A DNA stretch of 64,000 nucleotides, taken from positions 2,928,425 to 2,992,424 of the forward strand of contig LR732703.1 in the NCBI GenBank assembly GCA_902506565.1. Direction: 5' to 3'. This DNA is from Burkholderiales bacterium 8X (GTDB lineage: Bacteria; Pseudomonadota; Gammaproteobacteria; Burkholderiales; Burkholderiaceae_C). The position numbers and the translations under genes were made by a program. Shown in pieces: positions 43,454 through 51,298 of the stretch (positions within the stretch are counted from its first letter, which is position 1; each line of letters starts with the position of its first letter). The notes below the pieces were generated by a model. That model had not been told where the DNA came from and made no database searches. It saw nothing but the letters and a program-made list of their open reading frames with translations.

Positions 43454-43951
43454 TCAAGCCGTTTCGGTGGTCTTCGACTTCGGGGCTGCGGCCATCGCCG
43501 CGCCGCCGACCTGCACCGCCTTGACGATGTTCTGGTAGCCGGTGCAGCGGCACATGTTGCCGTCGAGCAGCGCGCGGATCTCGGTTTCGCTCGAGTTCGG
43601 GTAGTGGGTGCAAAGGTCGATGGCGCTCATCACCATGCCCGGCGTGCAGAAGCCGCATTGCAGGCCGTGGCATTCCTTGAAGGCCGCCTGCATCGGGTGC
43701 ATGGTGCCGTCGGCTTCGGCGATGCCCTCGATGGTGGTGATCTCGGCGTTGGCCATCTGCCCGACCAGCACGTTGCACGACTTGATGGCGCGGCCGCCCA
43801 CCATGACGGTGCAGGCGCCGCATTGCGCGGTGTCGCAGCCGACGTGCGTGCCGGTCAGGTGGAGGTGCTCGCGAATGGCCTGGACCAGGAAGGTGTTGGG
43901 CGGCGCGTCGACCGTGACCTTGCGACCATTGATCGTGAATGGAACCTGCAT
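43454..43951 (-). CDS. coxS: CoxS-like 2Fe-2S subunit
   Basis: The 165-residue iron-sulfur protein has C-D-T-A-Q-C-G-A-C plus a distal Cys (plant-ferredoxin-type cluster, about residues 43-63). The second cluster motif C-G-F-C-T-P-G with C-R-C-T-G-Y is in the all-helical C-terminal domain. The ATG at 43951 after GGAG is chosen; the in-frame sequence further upstream is not conserved. It is the first gene of the operon S-L-M-D-E-G-xdhC, divergent from the regulator at 44143. Confidence 0.96.
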   Translation of the reverse strand: MQVPFTINGRKVTVDAPPNTFLVQAIREHLHLTGTHVGCDTAQCGACTVMVGGRAIKSCNVLVGQMANAEITTIEGIAEADGTMHPMQAAFKECHGLQCGFCTPGMVMSAIDLCTHYPNSSETEIRALLDGNMCRCTGYQNIVKAVQVGGAAMAAAPKSKTTETA

Positions 43952-44023
43952 GTTGGCTGTCTCCGTGGAAGGTGATGGCTGGATCGTCGACGGGGAATCT
44001 TGGACGCCGCGGTCGAGCCGCAT

Positions 44024-44042
44024 GCTAGGCACAAACCCTAGC
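44024..44042. promoter_or_regulatory. Candidate operator between coxS and its divergent regulator
   Basis: GCTAGG and CCTAGC flank a 7-bp spacer (CACAAAC). The site is 73 bp before coxS and 101 bp before the regulator gene, in a 191-bp gap. A Fis-type regulator would be expected to bind such an inverted repeat. No sigma-54 -24/-12 promoter with correct spacing is seen. Confidence 0.45.
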
Positions 44043-44142
44043 CGCTTGCGCGTTGCGATCGAAATTCTCAAAATGAAACAGCTCGGCGCCGGTCGAGGCT
44101 CGCATCTTTCCGCCCCCCGCTTCCGACCCCACGCCAAGCTTC

Positions 44143-45282
44143 ATGCCCGAAACCGCAGCGACACCCGCGACCGATCGATTGCTGGCCATCGCGCACGCAC
44201 GCCGGGCCTGGCTCGAAGGCGAGGCCGGGCACGGCGGCGCGCTGGTCGAGCCCTGGCTGCAGCGATCCTGGCAACGCTGCCTGGCGGCCGGTCGGCGGCC
44301 CGGCGAGGCGGTCGTCTTCGAGCCGGTCTCGCGCCAGGGCAGCCGGCGCGCGCTCGATGCCAGCCATGCCCTGGTCGAGGCGGCCCGCCCGGTGATCGAG
44401 CGCGTATCCCGCGCCATCGCCGATACCCGCTACTTCGCGATCCTCACGGATGCCGCGGGCATCGTGGTGCATGTCGGGGCGCTGCCGGACGGAAGCGATG
44501 CGTCCGCGCTGCATGCCCGCAGCATCGCGCGAGTCGGCGTCGACCTGTCCGAACGCGCGGTCGGCACCACGGCGATCGGCGCGGTGCTGGCCGAGCGAGA
44601 CTCGGTCTGGCTGCACCGGGGCGAGCATTTCTTCGACGACACCAGCATCTACAGCTGCGCCGGCGCGCCGCTTTTCGGACCGACGGGCGAGTGCATCGGC
44701 ATGCTGGACCTGACCGGCGTCCAGGCGACCGAGCGGCCCGAGTTGCGCCACCTGGCCGCACTTTCGGCGCGCAGCATCGAGGACGCGCTGATGGCGGCCC
44801 TGCCCTGCGAGCTGCTGCTGCGGATCGGCTGGCCGGGCGACCCGGCCGCTGCCGGGGCCGAGGGCCTGCTCGCGATCGACGCGGAGGGCTGCATCTCGGG
44901 CGCCAATCGAGCCGCACGGCAGATGCTGAACCGGCCGCTGGACGCCTTCGCGTCCCTGCACTGCAGCGAGCTGTTCGCGATCCAGCCGCAGATGCTGTTC
45001 GATGCCGCGCGCCAGGAGCGGGCCGACGGCTGGCTCGAACTGCCGCTCTGGTCCGGCCTGCGGGTACAGGTCCGCCCGGAGCTTGGCCGGTCCGTGCGCA
45101 AGACACGCCTTCCCTCTTCCGATGCGGTCGAGCGGCCGAGGCTGCGCGATCTCGAAGCCGAGCTGATTCGCCGCGCGGTCGACGAAGCCCGCGGCAACGT
45201 CGCCGAAGCCGCGCGCACGCTCGGCATCAGCCGCGCGACCGTCTACCGGAAGCTGGTGCGCAGCAAGCGGAAACCGGGTTGA
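44143..45282 (+). CDS. GAF-domain, Fis-type transcriptional regulator (AcoR-like, no AAA+ domain)
   Basis: The 379-residue protein starts with the AcoR-like SxxR region (L-Q-R-S-W-Q-R-C). A GAF sensor domain covers about 75-205 (V-G-T-T-A-I-G, then Y-S-C-A-G-A-P-L-F), a PAS-like middle about 230-320, and a Fis-type helix-turn-helix the C-terminus (N-V-A-E-A-A-R-T-L-G-I-S-R-A-T-V-Y-R-K). AcoR-type activators of sigma-54 promoters also have a central AAA+ domain with G-A-F-T-G-A. No such domain or Walker A is present, so it should act with another sigma factor or as a repressor. It is divergent from the cox operon and is its likely regulator. Confidence 0.85.
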   Translation: MPETAATPATDRLLAIAHARRAWLEGEAGHGGALVEPWLQRSWQRCLAAGRRPGEAVVFEPVSRQGSRRALDASHALVEAARPVIERVSRAIADTRYFAILTDAAGIVVHVGALPDGSDASALHARSIARVGVDLSERAVGTTAIGAVLAERDSVWLHRGEHFFDDTSIYSCAGAPLFGPTGECIGMLDLTGVQATERPELRHLAALSARSIEDALMAALPCELLLRIGWPGDPAAAGAEGLLAIDAEGCISGANRAARQMLNRPLDAFASLHCSELFAIQPQMLFDAARQERADGWLELPLWSGLRVQVRPELGRSVRKTRLPSSDAVERPRLRDLEAELIRRAVDEARGNVAEAARTLGISRATVYRKLVRSKRKPG

Positions 45283-45297
45283 CGCAGAATCTTCCGG

Positions 45298-45624
45298 ATG
45301 AACACCACCTACGCTTCGGTCGAACCTTCGCGCAGCGAAGTCGATGCTCTTTCCGGGCCGGTCCTTGTCGAGTTCGGCACCCCGTGGTGCGGCTTCTGCA
45401 AGGCGGCACAGCCGCTGATCGCCCAGGCCCTCGAACAGGCGCCGCCGGTCGCACACCACCTCAAGATCGAGGACGGCAGCGGCAAGCCGCTCGGTCGTTC
45501 CTTCAAGGTCAAGCTCTGGCCGACGCTCGTCTTCATGCGAGAAGGCAAGGAGCTCGCGCGCCTGGTGCGACCGGGCAGCGCCGAGGAGATCCGCCGCGAG
45601 GTCGAGCGCCTCGCGGCCGCCTGA
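45298..45624 (+). CDS. Thioredoxin-family protein
   Basis: The 108-residue cytoplasmic thioredoxin-fold protein has the active-site W-C-G-F-C at about residues 30-34, rather than the usual W-C-G-P-C. The cis-Pro loop is W-P-T-L-V at about residues 75-79. No signal peptide is seen. It lies 15 bp after the regulator gene and 80 bp before modA. Its partner is unknown; the Phe in the active site would change the redox potential. Confidence 0.88.
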   Translation: MNTTYASVEPSRSEVDALSGPVLVEFGTPWCGFCKAAQPLIAQALEQAPPVAHHLKIEDGSGKPLGRSFKVKLWPTLVFMREGKELARLVRPGSAEEIRREVERLAAA

Positions 45625-45673
45625 TCCCGGCCCAGCCGGCGCCGCGCGGCTCTGGCTACACTCGCGCAGCCCG

Positions 45674-45685
45674 CGATTCGAATCG
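45674..45685. promoter_or_regulatory. 12-bp palindrome upstream of modA
   Basis: CGATTCGAATCG is a perfect palindrome lying 18 bp before the modA ATG, with a possible -10 TACACT at 45657-45662 just before it. It could be a molybdate-responsive operator, but it does not resemble the known ModE box. Confidence 0.3.
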
Positions 45686-45703
45686 GGCGCACAGGGAGAA
45701 GTC

Positions 45704-46480
45704 ATGAAGTTGTTGCCAGCTCTTCGCTGGGCCGCAGTCGCCTTGCTTGCGGCCTTGCCTTGCTTCGCGGCATTTGCCGCCACGGACGCCCCCGGAGAGG
45801 TCCGGGTGGCGGTTGCCGCCAATTTCGCGCAGCCCATGAAGGCGATCGCCGATGCCTTCGAACGGCAGACCGGTCACAAGGTGCTGCAAAGCGCCGGCGC
45901 CACCGGCAAGCTCTTCGCGCAGATCAACGAAGGCGCGCCTTTCGACCTCTTCCTGTCCGCCGATGCCGAGGCGCCGCAGAAGCTCGAGCAGCTCGGCCGG
46001 ATCGCCGCCGGCAGCCGCTTCACCTATGCGGTGGGCACGCTGGTGCTCTGGTCGGCGATGCCCAACATGGTATTCGCGGGCGGCGAGATCCTGAAGAGCA
46101 AGGACATCGAGCATGTCGCCATCGCCGCACCCAAGCTCGCGCCCTATGGTGCGGCTGCGATGGAGACCCTGCGCCGACTCAACCTGCTGGCCCAGGTCGA
46201 GCCCAAGCTGGTCCAGGGCGAAAGCATCGGCCAGGCCTACGGCTTCATCGCGAGCGGCAATGCCGAGGTCGGGTTCGTCGCGTTGTCCCAGGTCTGGGAA
46301 GACGGTCGGATCAAGCGCGGCTCGGGCTGGATCGTGCCCTCGCACCTGCACGAGCCGATCCGGCAGGAGGCGGTGCTGCTCGCCCGAGCCAGGAACAACG
46401 CCGCGGCGATCGCCTTCTACGACTACCTTCGATCCGAACCGATCCGCGACATGATCCGCGCCTTCGGCTACGGCAACTGA
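45704..46480 (+). CDS. modA: Molybdate ABC transporter substrate-binding protein
   Basis: This 258-residue periplasmic protein has a signal peptide over about residues 1-25 (cleavage near F-A-A-T). The mature protein starts E-V-R-V-A-V-A-A-N-F-A-Q-P-M. Q-S-A-G-A-T-G-K-L-F-A-Q-I-N-E-G-A-P-F contains the oxyanion-binding Ser, and F-D-L-F-L-S-A-D another. A GGGAG ribosome-binding site lies before the ATG. First gene of modABC; modB begins 9 bp downstream. It probably binds molybdate, though tungstate is also possible. Confidence 0.95.
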   Translation: MKLLPALRWAAVALLAALPCFAAFAATDAPGEVRVAVAANFAQPMKAIADAFERQTGHKVLQSAGATGKLFAQINEGAPFDLFLSADAEAPQKLEQLGRIAAGSRFTYAVGTLVLWSAMPNMVFAGGEILKSKDIEHVAIAAPKLAPYGAAAMETLRRLNLLAQVEPKLVQGESIGQAYGFIASGNAEVGFVALSQVWEDGRIKRGSGWIVPSHLHEPIRQEAVLLARARNNAAAIAFYDYLRSEPIRDMIRAFGYGN

Positions 46481-46489
46481 GAGCCCGGC

Positions 46490-47164
46490 ATGTTCGACGA
46501 CATCGAACTCGGCGCCATCTTCCTGACGCTGCGGCTCGCCACCACCACCACGGTGATCCTGCTGCTGCTGGGCACGCCCCTCGCCTGGTGGCTCGCCCGC
46601 ACCCGATCGGTCTTCAAGGGGCCGGTCAGCGCGATCGTCGCGCTGCCGCTGGTATTGCCGCCGACCGTGCTGGGCTTCTACTTCCTGATCGGGCTCGGAC
46701 CGCAGGGGCCGATCGGAAGCGTCACGCAGTGGCTCGGCCTCGGCACCATGACCTTCAACTTCTCGGGGCTGGTCGCCGGCTCGGTCATCTACTCGATGCC
46801 CTTCGTGGTGCAGCCGCTGCAGAACGCCTTCGAGGCGATGGGCAGCGAACCGCTCGAGACCGCGGCCACCCTGCGCGCCTCGCCGCTCGACACCTTCGTG
46901 AGCGTGGTGCTGCCGATGGCGCGGCCCGGCTACCTCACCGCCACGGTCATGGGATTCGCGCACACGGTCGGCGAATTCGGCGTGGTGCTGATGATCGGCG
47001 GCAACATTCCCGACAGGACGCGGGTGGTCTCGGTTCAGATCTACGACCATGTCGAAGCCATCGAGTACGCGCAGGCGCACGTGCTGGCCGGCGGCATGCT
47101 GGCGTTCAGTTTCGTGGTGCTGCTGGTGCTGTACACGCTGCAACCGACGGGGCGGAAGCGATGA
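46490..47164 (+). CDS. modB: Molybdate ABC transporter permease
   Basis: This 224-residue permease has five or six membrane helices. The EAA-type motif is [14 protein letters not shown] near residue 122, where ModC docks. [16 protein letters not shown] is the ModB signature. Its TGA overlaps the modC ATG. Confidence 0.95.
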   Translation: MFDDIELGAIFLTLRLATTTTVILLLLGTPLAWWLARTRSVFKGPVSAIVALPLVLPPTVLGFYFLIGLGPQGPIGSVTQWLGLGTMTFNFSGLVAGSVIYSMPFVVQPLQNAFEAMGSEPLETAATLRASPLDTFVSVVLPMARPGYLTATVMGFAHTVGEFGVVLMIGGNIPDRTRVVSVQIYDHVEAIEYAQAHVLAGGMLAFSFVVLLVLYTLQPTGRKR

Positions 47165-48246
47165 GCGGCGCGCACGCAGGCATCTACCTGCAGATGAACG
47201 TCGAGGTCGGCAGCTTCAGGCTGCAGGCCAACCTGACCTTGCCGGGCAACAGCATCACCGCGTTGTGGGGCCCGTCGGGCTGCGGCAAGACCACGTTCCT
47301 GCGCACCCTGGCCGGGCTGCAGCCCTCGCCCACCACCCGGGTCCGCGTCAACGGCGAACCGTGGCAGGACACCGACGTGTTCCTGCCGGCCCATCGGCGC
47401 GGCGTGGGCTACGTGTTCCAGGACACGCGGCTTTTCGATCACCTCGACGTCAAGCGCAACATCGCCTACGGCATGCAGCGCGTGCCCAAGGCCGAGCGGC
47501 GGGTGTCGCTCACCCGCACGGTCGAACTGCTCGGCATCGGGCACCTGATGTCCCGCAAGCCCGACACCCTCTCGGGCGGCGAGCGGCAGCGGGTCGGCAT
47601 CGCGCGGGCGCTGGCCACCAGCCCCAAGCTGCTGCTGATGGACGAACCGCTGGCTTCGCTCGATGCCGAGCGCAAGCGGGAGATCCTCCCGTACATCGCC
47701 CAGCTGCAGGCCGAGCACGACATCCCGGTGATCTACGTCACGCACTCGCAGGACGAGGTCGGCCGGCTGGCCGACTGGATGGTGCTGCTGGAAGGCGGCC
47801 GTTCGCTCGCCAGCGGGCCGGCCGCCGACCTGCTCACCCGGCTCGACCTGCCGATCGCGCATGGCGACAGCGCCAGCGCGCTGCTGTACGGGGCGGTCGA
47901 TTCGCACGATCGAATCTACGGGCTCACGCACGTCAAGTTCCAAGGCGGGGTGCTGAGCCTGCCGCACGGCGGAACCACCACCAAGGGGCAGCTGGTACGC
48001 CTCCGGGTGCAGGCGCGCGATGTCAGCCTGGCGATGCAGCCGGCCAGCGAGACCAGCGTGCTCAACATCCTGCCGGCAGTGGTGTCCGACCTGGCGGAGG
48101 ACGGCCCGGCGCAGACCATGGTCGGACTGGACGTCGGCGGCTCGCGGCTCCTGGCACGAATCACCCGGCGCTCGGCCCGCATGCTGGGCATCGAGCCCGG
48201 GCTCAAGGTCTATGCGCAACTGAAGGGCGTGGCCATCATCGACTGA
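47161..48246 (+). CDS. modC: Molybdate ABC transporter ATPase
   Basis: This 361-residue ATPase has Walker [10 protein letters not shown] at about residues 38-46, the signature L-S-G-G-E-R-Q-R at about 138-145, and Walker [11 protein letters not shown]-terminal TOBE (molybdate-binding regulatory) domain covers about 295-361. The ATG at 47161 overlaps modB (ATGA). The domain may allow inhibition by internal molybdate. Last gene of the operon; a GGCGAG/CTCGCC hairpin without a T-run lies just after the stop. Confidence 0.95.
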   Translation: MSGAHAGIYLQMNVEVGSFRLQANLTLPGNSITALWGPSGCGKTTFLRTLAGLQPSPTTRVRVNGEPWQDTDVFLPAHRRGVGYVFQDTRLFDHLDVKRNIAYGMQRVPKAERRVSLTRTVELLGIGHLMSRKPDTLSGGERQRVGIARALATSPKLLLMDEPLASLDAERKREILPYIAQLQAEHDIPVIYVTHSQDEVGRLADWMVLLEGGRSLASGPAADLLTRLDLPIAHGDSASALLYGAVDSHDRIYGLTHVKFQGGVLSLPHGGTTTKGQLVRLRVQARDVSLAMQPASETSVLNILPAVVSDLAEDGPAQTMVGLDVGGSRLLARITRRSARMLGIEPGLKVYAQLKGVAIID

Positions 48247-48287
48247 GGCGAGGCCACTCGCCCTCCATGCGATGCCGCGCCGCGGCT

Positions 48288-48728
48288 TCAGGCGCCGACC
48301 GGCACCTTGTCGAGGAAGCCGGTCACGGCCTGCAGCTTGCCGGCCGCGAGCCGCGCGAAATCGGTGCCCTCGATCAGGTCCTGGGCGCCTTCCGGGCCCA
48401 GCATCCACGAGAAGCGAAGATGCTCGCCGTGCGCGTCCGGCGTGCCCTTGAGCTTGAAGCGAAAGCCCGGAAACCGCTGCTGCACGCCTTCGATCAGGGC
48501 CGCGATCTGCGTGCGCCCCTCGGCCTTCGCCATCGGGTCGATGTAGCGGGCATCCTCGGTCCAGCCGGCCTGCAGCAGGTCGAGCCGCCGGGCCGCATCG
48601 GTCTCGTTCCAGGCGGCGATGTACTGCTCCGCGGCCTTCGCGGCCGCGTCGGCGGCGGCGGCGGCGGCGACGTTGGAGGTGGAGGTGGAGGTGGAGGTGT
48701 TGGAGGTCTCGGGGGTCGATGTGGTCAT
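48288..48728 (-). CDS. NTF2/SnoaL-like protein
   Basis: The 146-residue protein has an unusual N-terminus (T/S-rich, then Ala-rich, residues 2-32) encoded by short tandem repeats. A SnoaL-like NTF2-fold domain follows (Y-I-A-A-W-N-E-T-D-A-A-R-R-L-D-L-L at about 36-52, W-T-E-D-A-R-Y-I-D-P-M-A, F-P-G-F-R-F). Such small folds bind hydrophobic ligands or act as isomerases; no catalytic residue can be named. It is a single gene between modC (convergent) and tupA (downstream end facing). Confidence 0.75.
   Translation of the reverse strand: MTTSTPETSNTSTSTSTSNVAAAAAADAAAKAAEQYIAAWNETDAARRLDLLQAGWTEDARYIDPMAKAEGRTQIAALIEGVQQRFPGFRFKLKGTPDAHGEHLRFSWMLGPEGAQDLIEGTDFARLAAGKLQAVTGFLDKVPVGA
48651..48698. 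repeat. Simple tandem repeats in the SnoaL-like gene
   Basis: GCG triplets repeat about six times at 48651-48669, and GGAGGT repeats four times at 48675-48698. They encode Ala and Ser/Thr tracts at the N-terminus. Unit lengths are multiples of three, so changes in copy number would not shift the frame. Confidence 0.7.
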
Positions 48729-48798
48729 GGCGCATCCTTTCGGTTCAGCCCGCGACGTTGCGGGGTGACTGAATGGTCGCGGCGCACGCGCCCACGGT

Positions 48799-48819
48799 CG
48801 ATGACGCCGGAGGTCATCG
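48799..48819. other. 7-bp-arm inverted repeat after tupA
   Basis: CGATGAC and GTCATCG flank GCCGGAG. The repeat lies 20 bp beyond the tupA stop codon in the tup transcript, and about 70 bp upstream of the SnoaL-like gene. There is no T-run, so it could be a weak terminator or an operator of the SnoaL-like gene. Confidence 0.4.
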
Positions 48820-48839
48820 AAACCGCGACTCGCCCTCCC

Positions 48840-49688
48840 TCAACTTCCCGCGTTCGGAAAGAACAATTGCTCGCCGCCGATGCGGTAGTCGGCGATCGCG
48901 CTCTGCCCTGCCGGCGAGATCACCCAATCGACGAACTTCTGGGCGCCGGTGGCGTTCAGCTGTGGAAACTTCGCCGGGTTCACGACCATCACGCCGTACT
49001 GGTTGAAGAGGCGCTTGTCGCCTTCGACCAGCACCGCCAGGTCGGCGCGGTTCTTGAAGCTGAGCCAGGTGCCGCGATCGGTCAGCACGTAGGCGCCGCT
49101 CGACGCGGCGATGTTGAGCGCCGGCCCCATGCCGCAGCCGCATTCCTTGTAGCCGCTGCCCTTCCTGTCGTTCGCGACCGGCTGGCCGGCCTGGCCGACG
49201 CCGGCAAGGCTCCAGAGGCGCCGCTCGGCCGCATCGGTGCCGCTCTTGTCGCCACGCGACACGAAGGGCGCGTTGGCCGCCGCGATCTTCCCGAGCGCTG
49301 CGGCGATGTCGGCGCCCTTGACGCCCGACGGGTCGCCCTTGGGTCCGACCAGCACGAAGTCGTTGTACATCACCGGGTAACGCCGGGTCGCGAATCCGTC
49401 CGCGACGAACTTCTCCTCGGCGGCGGTATCGTGTACGAACAAGACATCGGCATCGCCGCGGCGCGCCATGTCGATGGCCTGGCCGGTGCCGACGGCGACC
49501 ACCTTGACGTCGATGTCGGTCGCCCTCTTGAAGGCGGGCAGCAAGTGCCCGAAGAGGCCCGACTGCTCGGTCGAGGTCGTCGATGCCATGGTCAGGGTCT
49601 CGGCGCCGGCAGATGCGAGCGGGCCGGCGACGCCGAGGCAAGCGGCCAGCAGCATCGAGAGGCCGAAGCGCCTGGAAACGGAAGTCAT
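48840..49688 (-). CDS. tupA: Tungstate/molybdate ABC transporter substrate-binding protein (TupA-like)
   Basis: The 282-residue precursor has a signal peptide (residues 1 to about 29, ending A-S-A-G-A-E). The mature start T-L-T-M-A-S-T-T-S-T-E-Q-S-G-L-F is the TupA signature, where the Thr/Ser residues bind the oxyanion. V-G-T-G-Q-A-I-D-M-A-R-R-G-D-A-D-V-L and F-V-S-R-G-D-K-S-G-T-D also match. The order of the genes is tupB, tupC, tupA on the minus strand, with overlaps of 4 bp. The start at 49688 is chosen because it gives the signal peptide and overlaps the tupC stop. Confidence 0.93.
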   Translation of the reverse strand: MTSVSRRFGLSMLLAACLGVAGPLASAGAETLTMASTTSTEQSGLFGHLLPAFKRATDIDVKVVAVGTGQAIDMARRGDADVLFVHDTAAEEKFVADGFATRRYPVMYNDFVLVGPKGDPSGVKGADIAAALGKIAAANAPFVSRGDKSGTDAAERRLWSLAGVGQAGQPVANDRKGSGYKECGCGMGPALNIAASSGAYVLTDRGTWLSFKNRADLAVLVEGDKRLFNQYGVMVVNPAKFPQLNATGAQKFVDWVISPAGQSAIADYRIGGEQLFFPNAGS

Positions 49689-50377
49689 GGGGATTCTCCT
49701 TTGATGAAAAGACGTGCTTCCTCCGGCAGCGGCCCGCCGAAGAATTCGGACACCGGCAGGTCGGCCAGCACCCGCCCGTGCTCCAGGTAGATCACCCGGC
49801 TGGCGAGGCGCTTGACCTGCCCGAGGTTGTGGCTCGCGAAGACCAGCGTGCGGTCCTGCGCGGCCTCGGCGATCAGCGCCTCGACATCGCGCTTGGCAGT
49901 CGGGTCGAGGCTGGCGGTGGGCTCGTCGAGGAACAGCACTTCCGGATGGCAGGCCCAGGCCCGCGCCAACGCCGCCCGCTGCTGCTGTCCGCCGGACAAG
50001 GTGCGTGCATTGCGTTCGGCCAATCCGTCGAGCCCGACCCGCGCGAGCGCTGCCAGGGCTTCGCGCCGCGCCGGTCGCCAGCCGGTGCCGCGCAGCCACA
50101 GCGGCAAGGCGACGTTGTTCAGGACGCTGGCGCGCAGCAGGTGCGGCCGCTGGAACAGCATGGCCTGCGCCCGGGTCGGCACCCGCGCGACGAAGTCGCC
50201 GGCCGACCGCGCGACCAGCCCGTGCAGCACGCGCAGCAAGGTGCTCTTGCCGCTGCCGTTGGCGCCGATCAGGGCGACTCGCTCGCCGGCATGCACCGAG
50301 AGGCTGGCCGCCTGCAGCGCGGCGACCCGGCCGAAGCGAACCTCGACCGCGTGCAACGCGAAAAGCGGCGGCTTCAT
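49685..50377 (-). CDS. tupC: Tungstate ABC transporter ATPase
   Basis: This 230-residue ATPase has Walker A G-A-N-G-S-G-K-S-T at about residues 37-45, the signature L-S-G-G-Q-Q-Q-R, and Walker B V-L-F-L-D-E-P-T. It has no TOBE domain and is shorter than ModC, as expected for TupC. It is coupled to tupB upstream (ATGA) and tupA downstream. Confidence 0.9.
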   Translation of the reverse strand: MKPPLFALHAVEVRFGRVAALQAASLSVHAGERVALIGANGSGKSTLLRVLHGLVARSAGDFVARVPTRAQAMLFQRPHLLRASVLNNVALPLWLRGTGWRPARREALAALARVGLDGLAERNARTLSGGQQQRAALARAWACHPEVLFLDEPTASLDPTAKRDVEALIAEAAQDRTLVFASHNLGQVKRLASRVIYLEHGRVLADLPVSEFFGGPLPEEARLFIKGESP

Positions 50378-51120
50378 GCCTTCATCTCCACCCGCAGGCC
50401 GACCGCATCGGCGGCGCCGCCGTCGACCCGCTCGCGCCAGGTCCGCAAGGCGCTGATGGCGAGGTTCAGCAGCAGCACCACGCCGAGCAGCACCAGGCCG
50501 AGCGCCAAGGCCAGCGGCAGGTCGCCCTTGCTGGTCTCCAGGGCGATCGCCGTGGTCATGACGCGGGTGAAGCCGTCGATGTTGCCGCCGACGATCATCA
50601 CCGCGCCGACTTCCGACACGGCCCGGCCGAAGGCTGCGATCAACACCGTCACCAGTGCATAACGTTCGTCCCAGACCAGCAGCAAGGCACGCACGCCATG
50701 ACCGGCGCCGAGCGAGCGAAGCTGCTCGCCATGGCTGCGGTCCGCATCCTCGACGACCTGTCGGGTCAGCGCGGTCACCACCGGCAGCACGAGCACCGTC
50801 TGCGCCAGCACCATGGCCTTGAAGGAGAACAGCCAGCCGAGGAAGCCGAGCGGCCCGGAACGCGACAGCAGCAGGTAGAGCACCAGCCCCACCACCACCG
50901 AAGGCAGCGCCAGGAAGGTATTGAGCAGCGTGAGCACGAGCCCGCGCCCGCCGAAGCGCGCCACCGCCAGCCAGGCGCCGAGCAGGAGCCCGAGCACGCA
51001 GGCCAGCAGGCAGGCCAGGCCGCTCACCGCGAGCGACCGGCCGACGATCGACAGCAGCAGCGCATCGCCCGATGCGACGAGTTGCCAGGCTGCGGCGGTG
51101 CTGTCGACGAAGGTGTTCAT
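50374..51120 (-). CDS. tupB: Tungstate ABC transporter permease
   Basis: This 248-residue permease has about six membrane helices. The cytoplasmic docking loop is E-Q-L-R-S-L-G-A-G near residue 134. G-R-A-V-S-E-V-G-A-V-M-I-V-G-G-N-I is the conserved late block shared by ModB/CysW-type permeases. It is the first gene of the tup operon, with a divergent promoter region before it. Confidence 0.92.
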   Translation of the reverse strand: MNTFVDSTAAAWQLVASGDALLLSIVGRSLAVSGLACLLACVLGLLLGAWLAVARFGGRGLVLTLLNTFLALPSVVVGLVLYLLLSRSGPLGFLGWLFSFKAMVLAQTVLVLPVVTALTRQVVEDADRSHGEQLRSLGAGHGVRALLLVWDERYALVTVLIAAFGRAVSEVGAVMIVGGNIDGFTRVMTTAIALETSKGDLPLALALGLVLLGVVLLLNLAISALRTWRERVDGGAADAVGLRVEMKA

Positions 51121-51167
51121 TCGCTCGTGGAGATGGAGCGAGGCAGTATCGTCAGGCGACGAGGCGG

Positions 51168-51191
51168 ACCTATGAAGTCGATTTCATAGGT
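51168..51191. promoter_or_regulatory. Operator candidate in the tupB / ModE-like regulator gap
   Basis: A perfect inverted repeat with 9-bp arms, ACCTATGAA and TTCATAGGT, flanks a 6-bp spacer (GTCGAT). The layout is like the ModE box (two arms with about 6 bp between). It starts 48 bp upstream of tupB and 108 bp before the preferred regulator start, so one site could control both directions in response to tungstate or molybdate. Confidence 0.6.
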
Positions 51192-51298
51192 GCCGTCGGT
51201 GTATGGCGCGCGACAAGCCGCATGCCCGCCGGCTGCACGGGCTCGCGGCGCGGCTTTGCATAATCCGATGCGCTCTGCGCGACCTCACCAGCCCCTCC

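Noticed and set aside
43952..44142. Sigma-54 promoter for the cox operon
   Set aside because: A GGCAC and a GC dinucleotide occur, but the spacing is 2 bp off the -24/-12 consensus, and the regulator lacks an AAA+ domain.
48247..48262. Terminator after modC
   Set aside because: The perfect 6-bp stem lacks a T-run; it is mentioned with modC only.
51203..51298. Longer version of the ModE-like regulator from the ATG at 51203
   Set aside because: The extra 32 residues are Arg-rich and not ModE-like, and would leave only 11 bp between the operator and the start.
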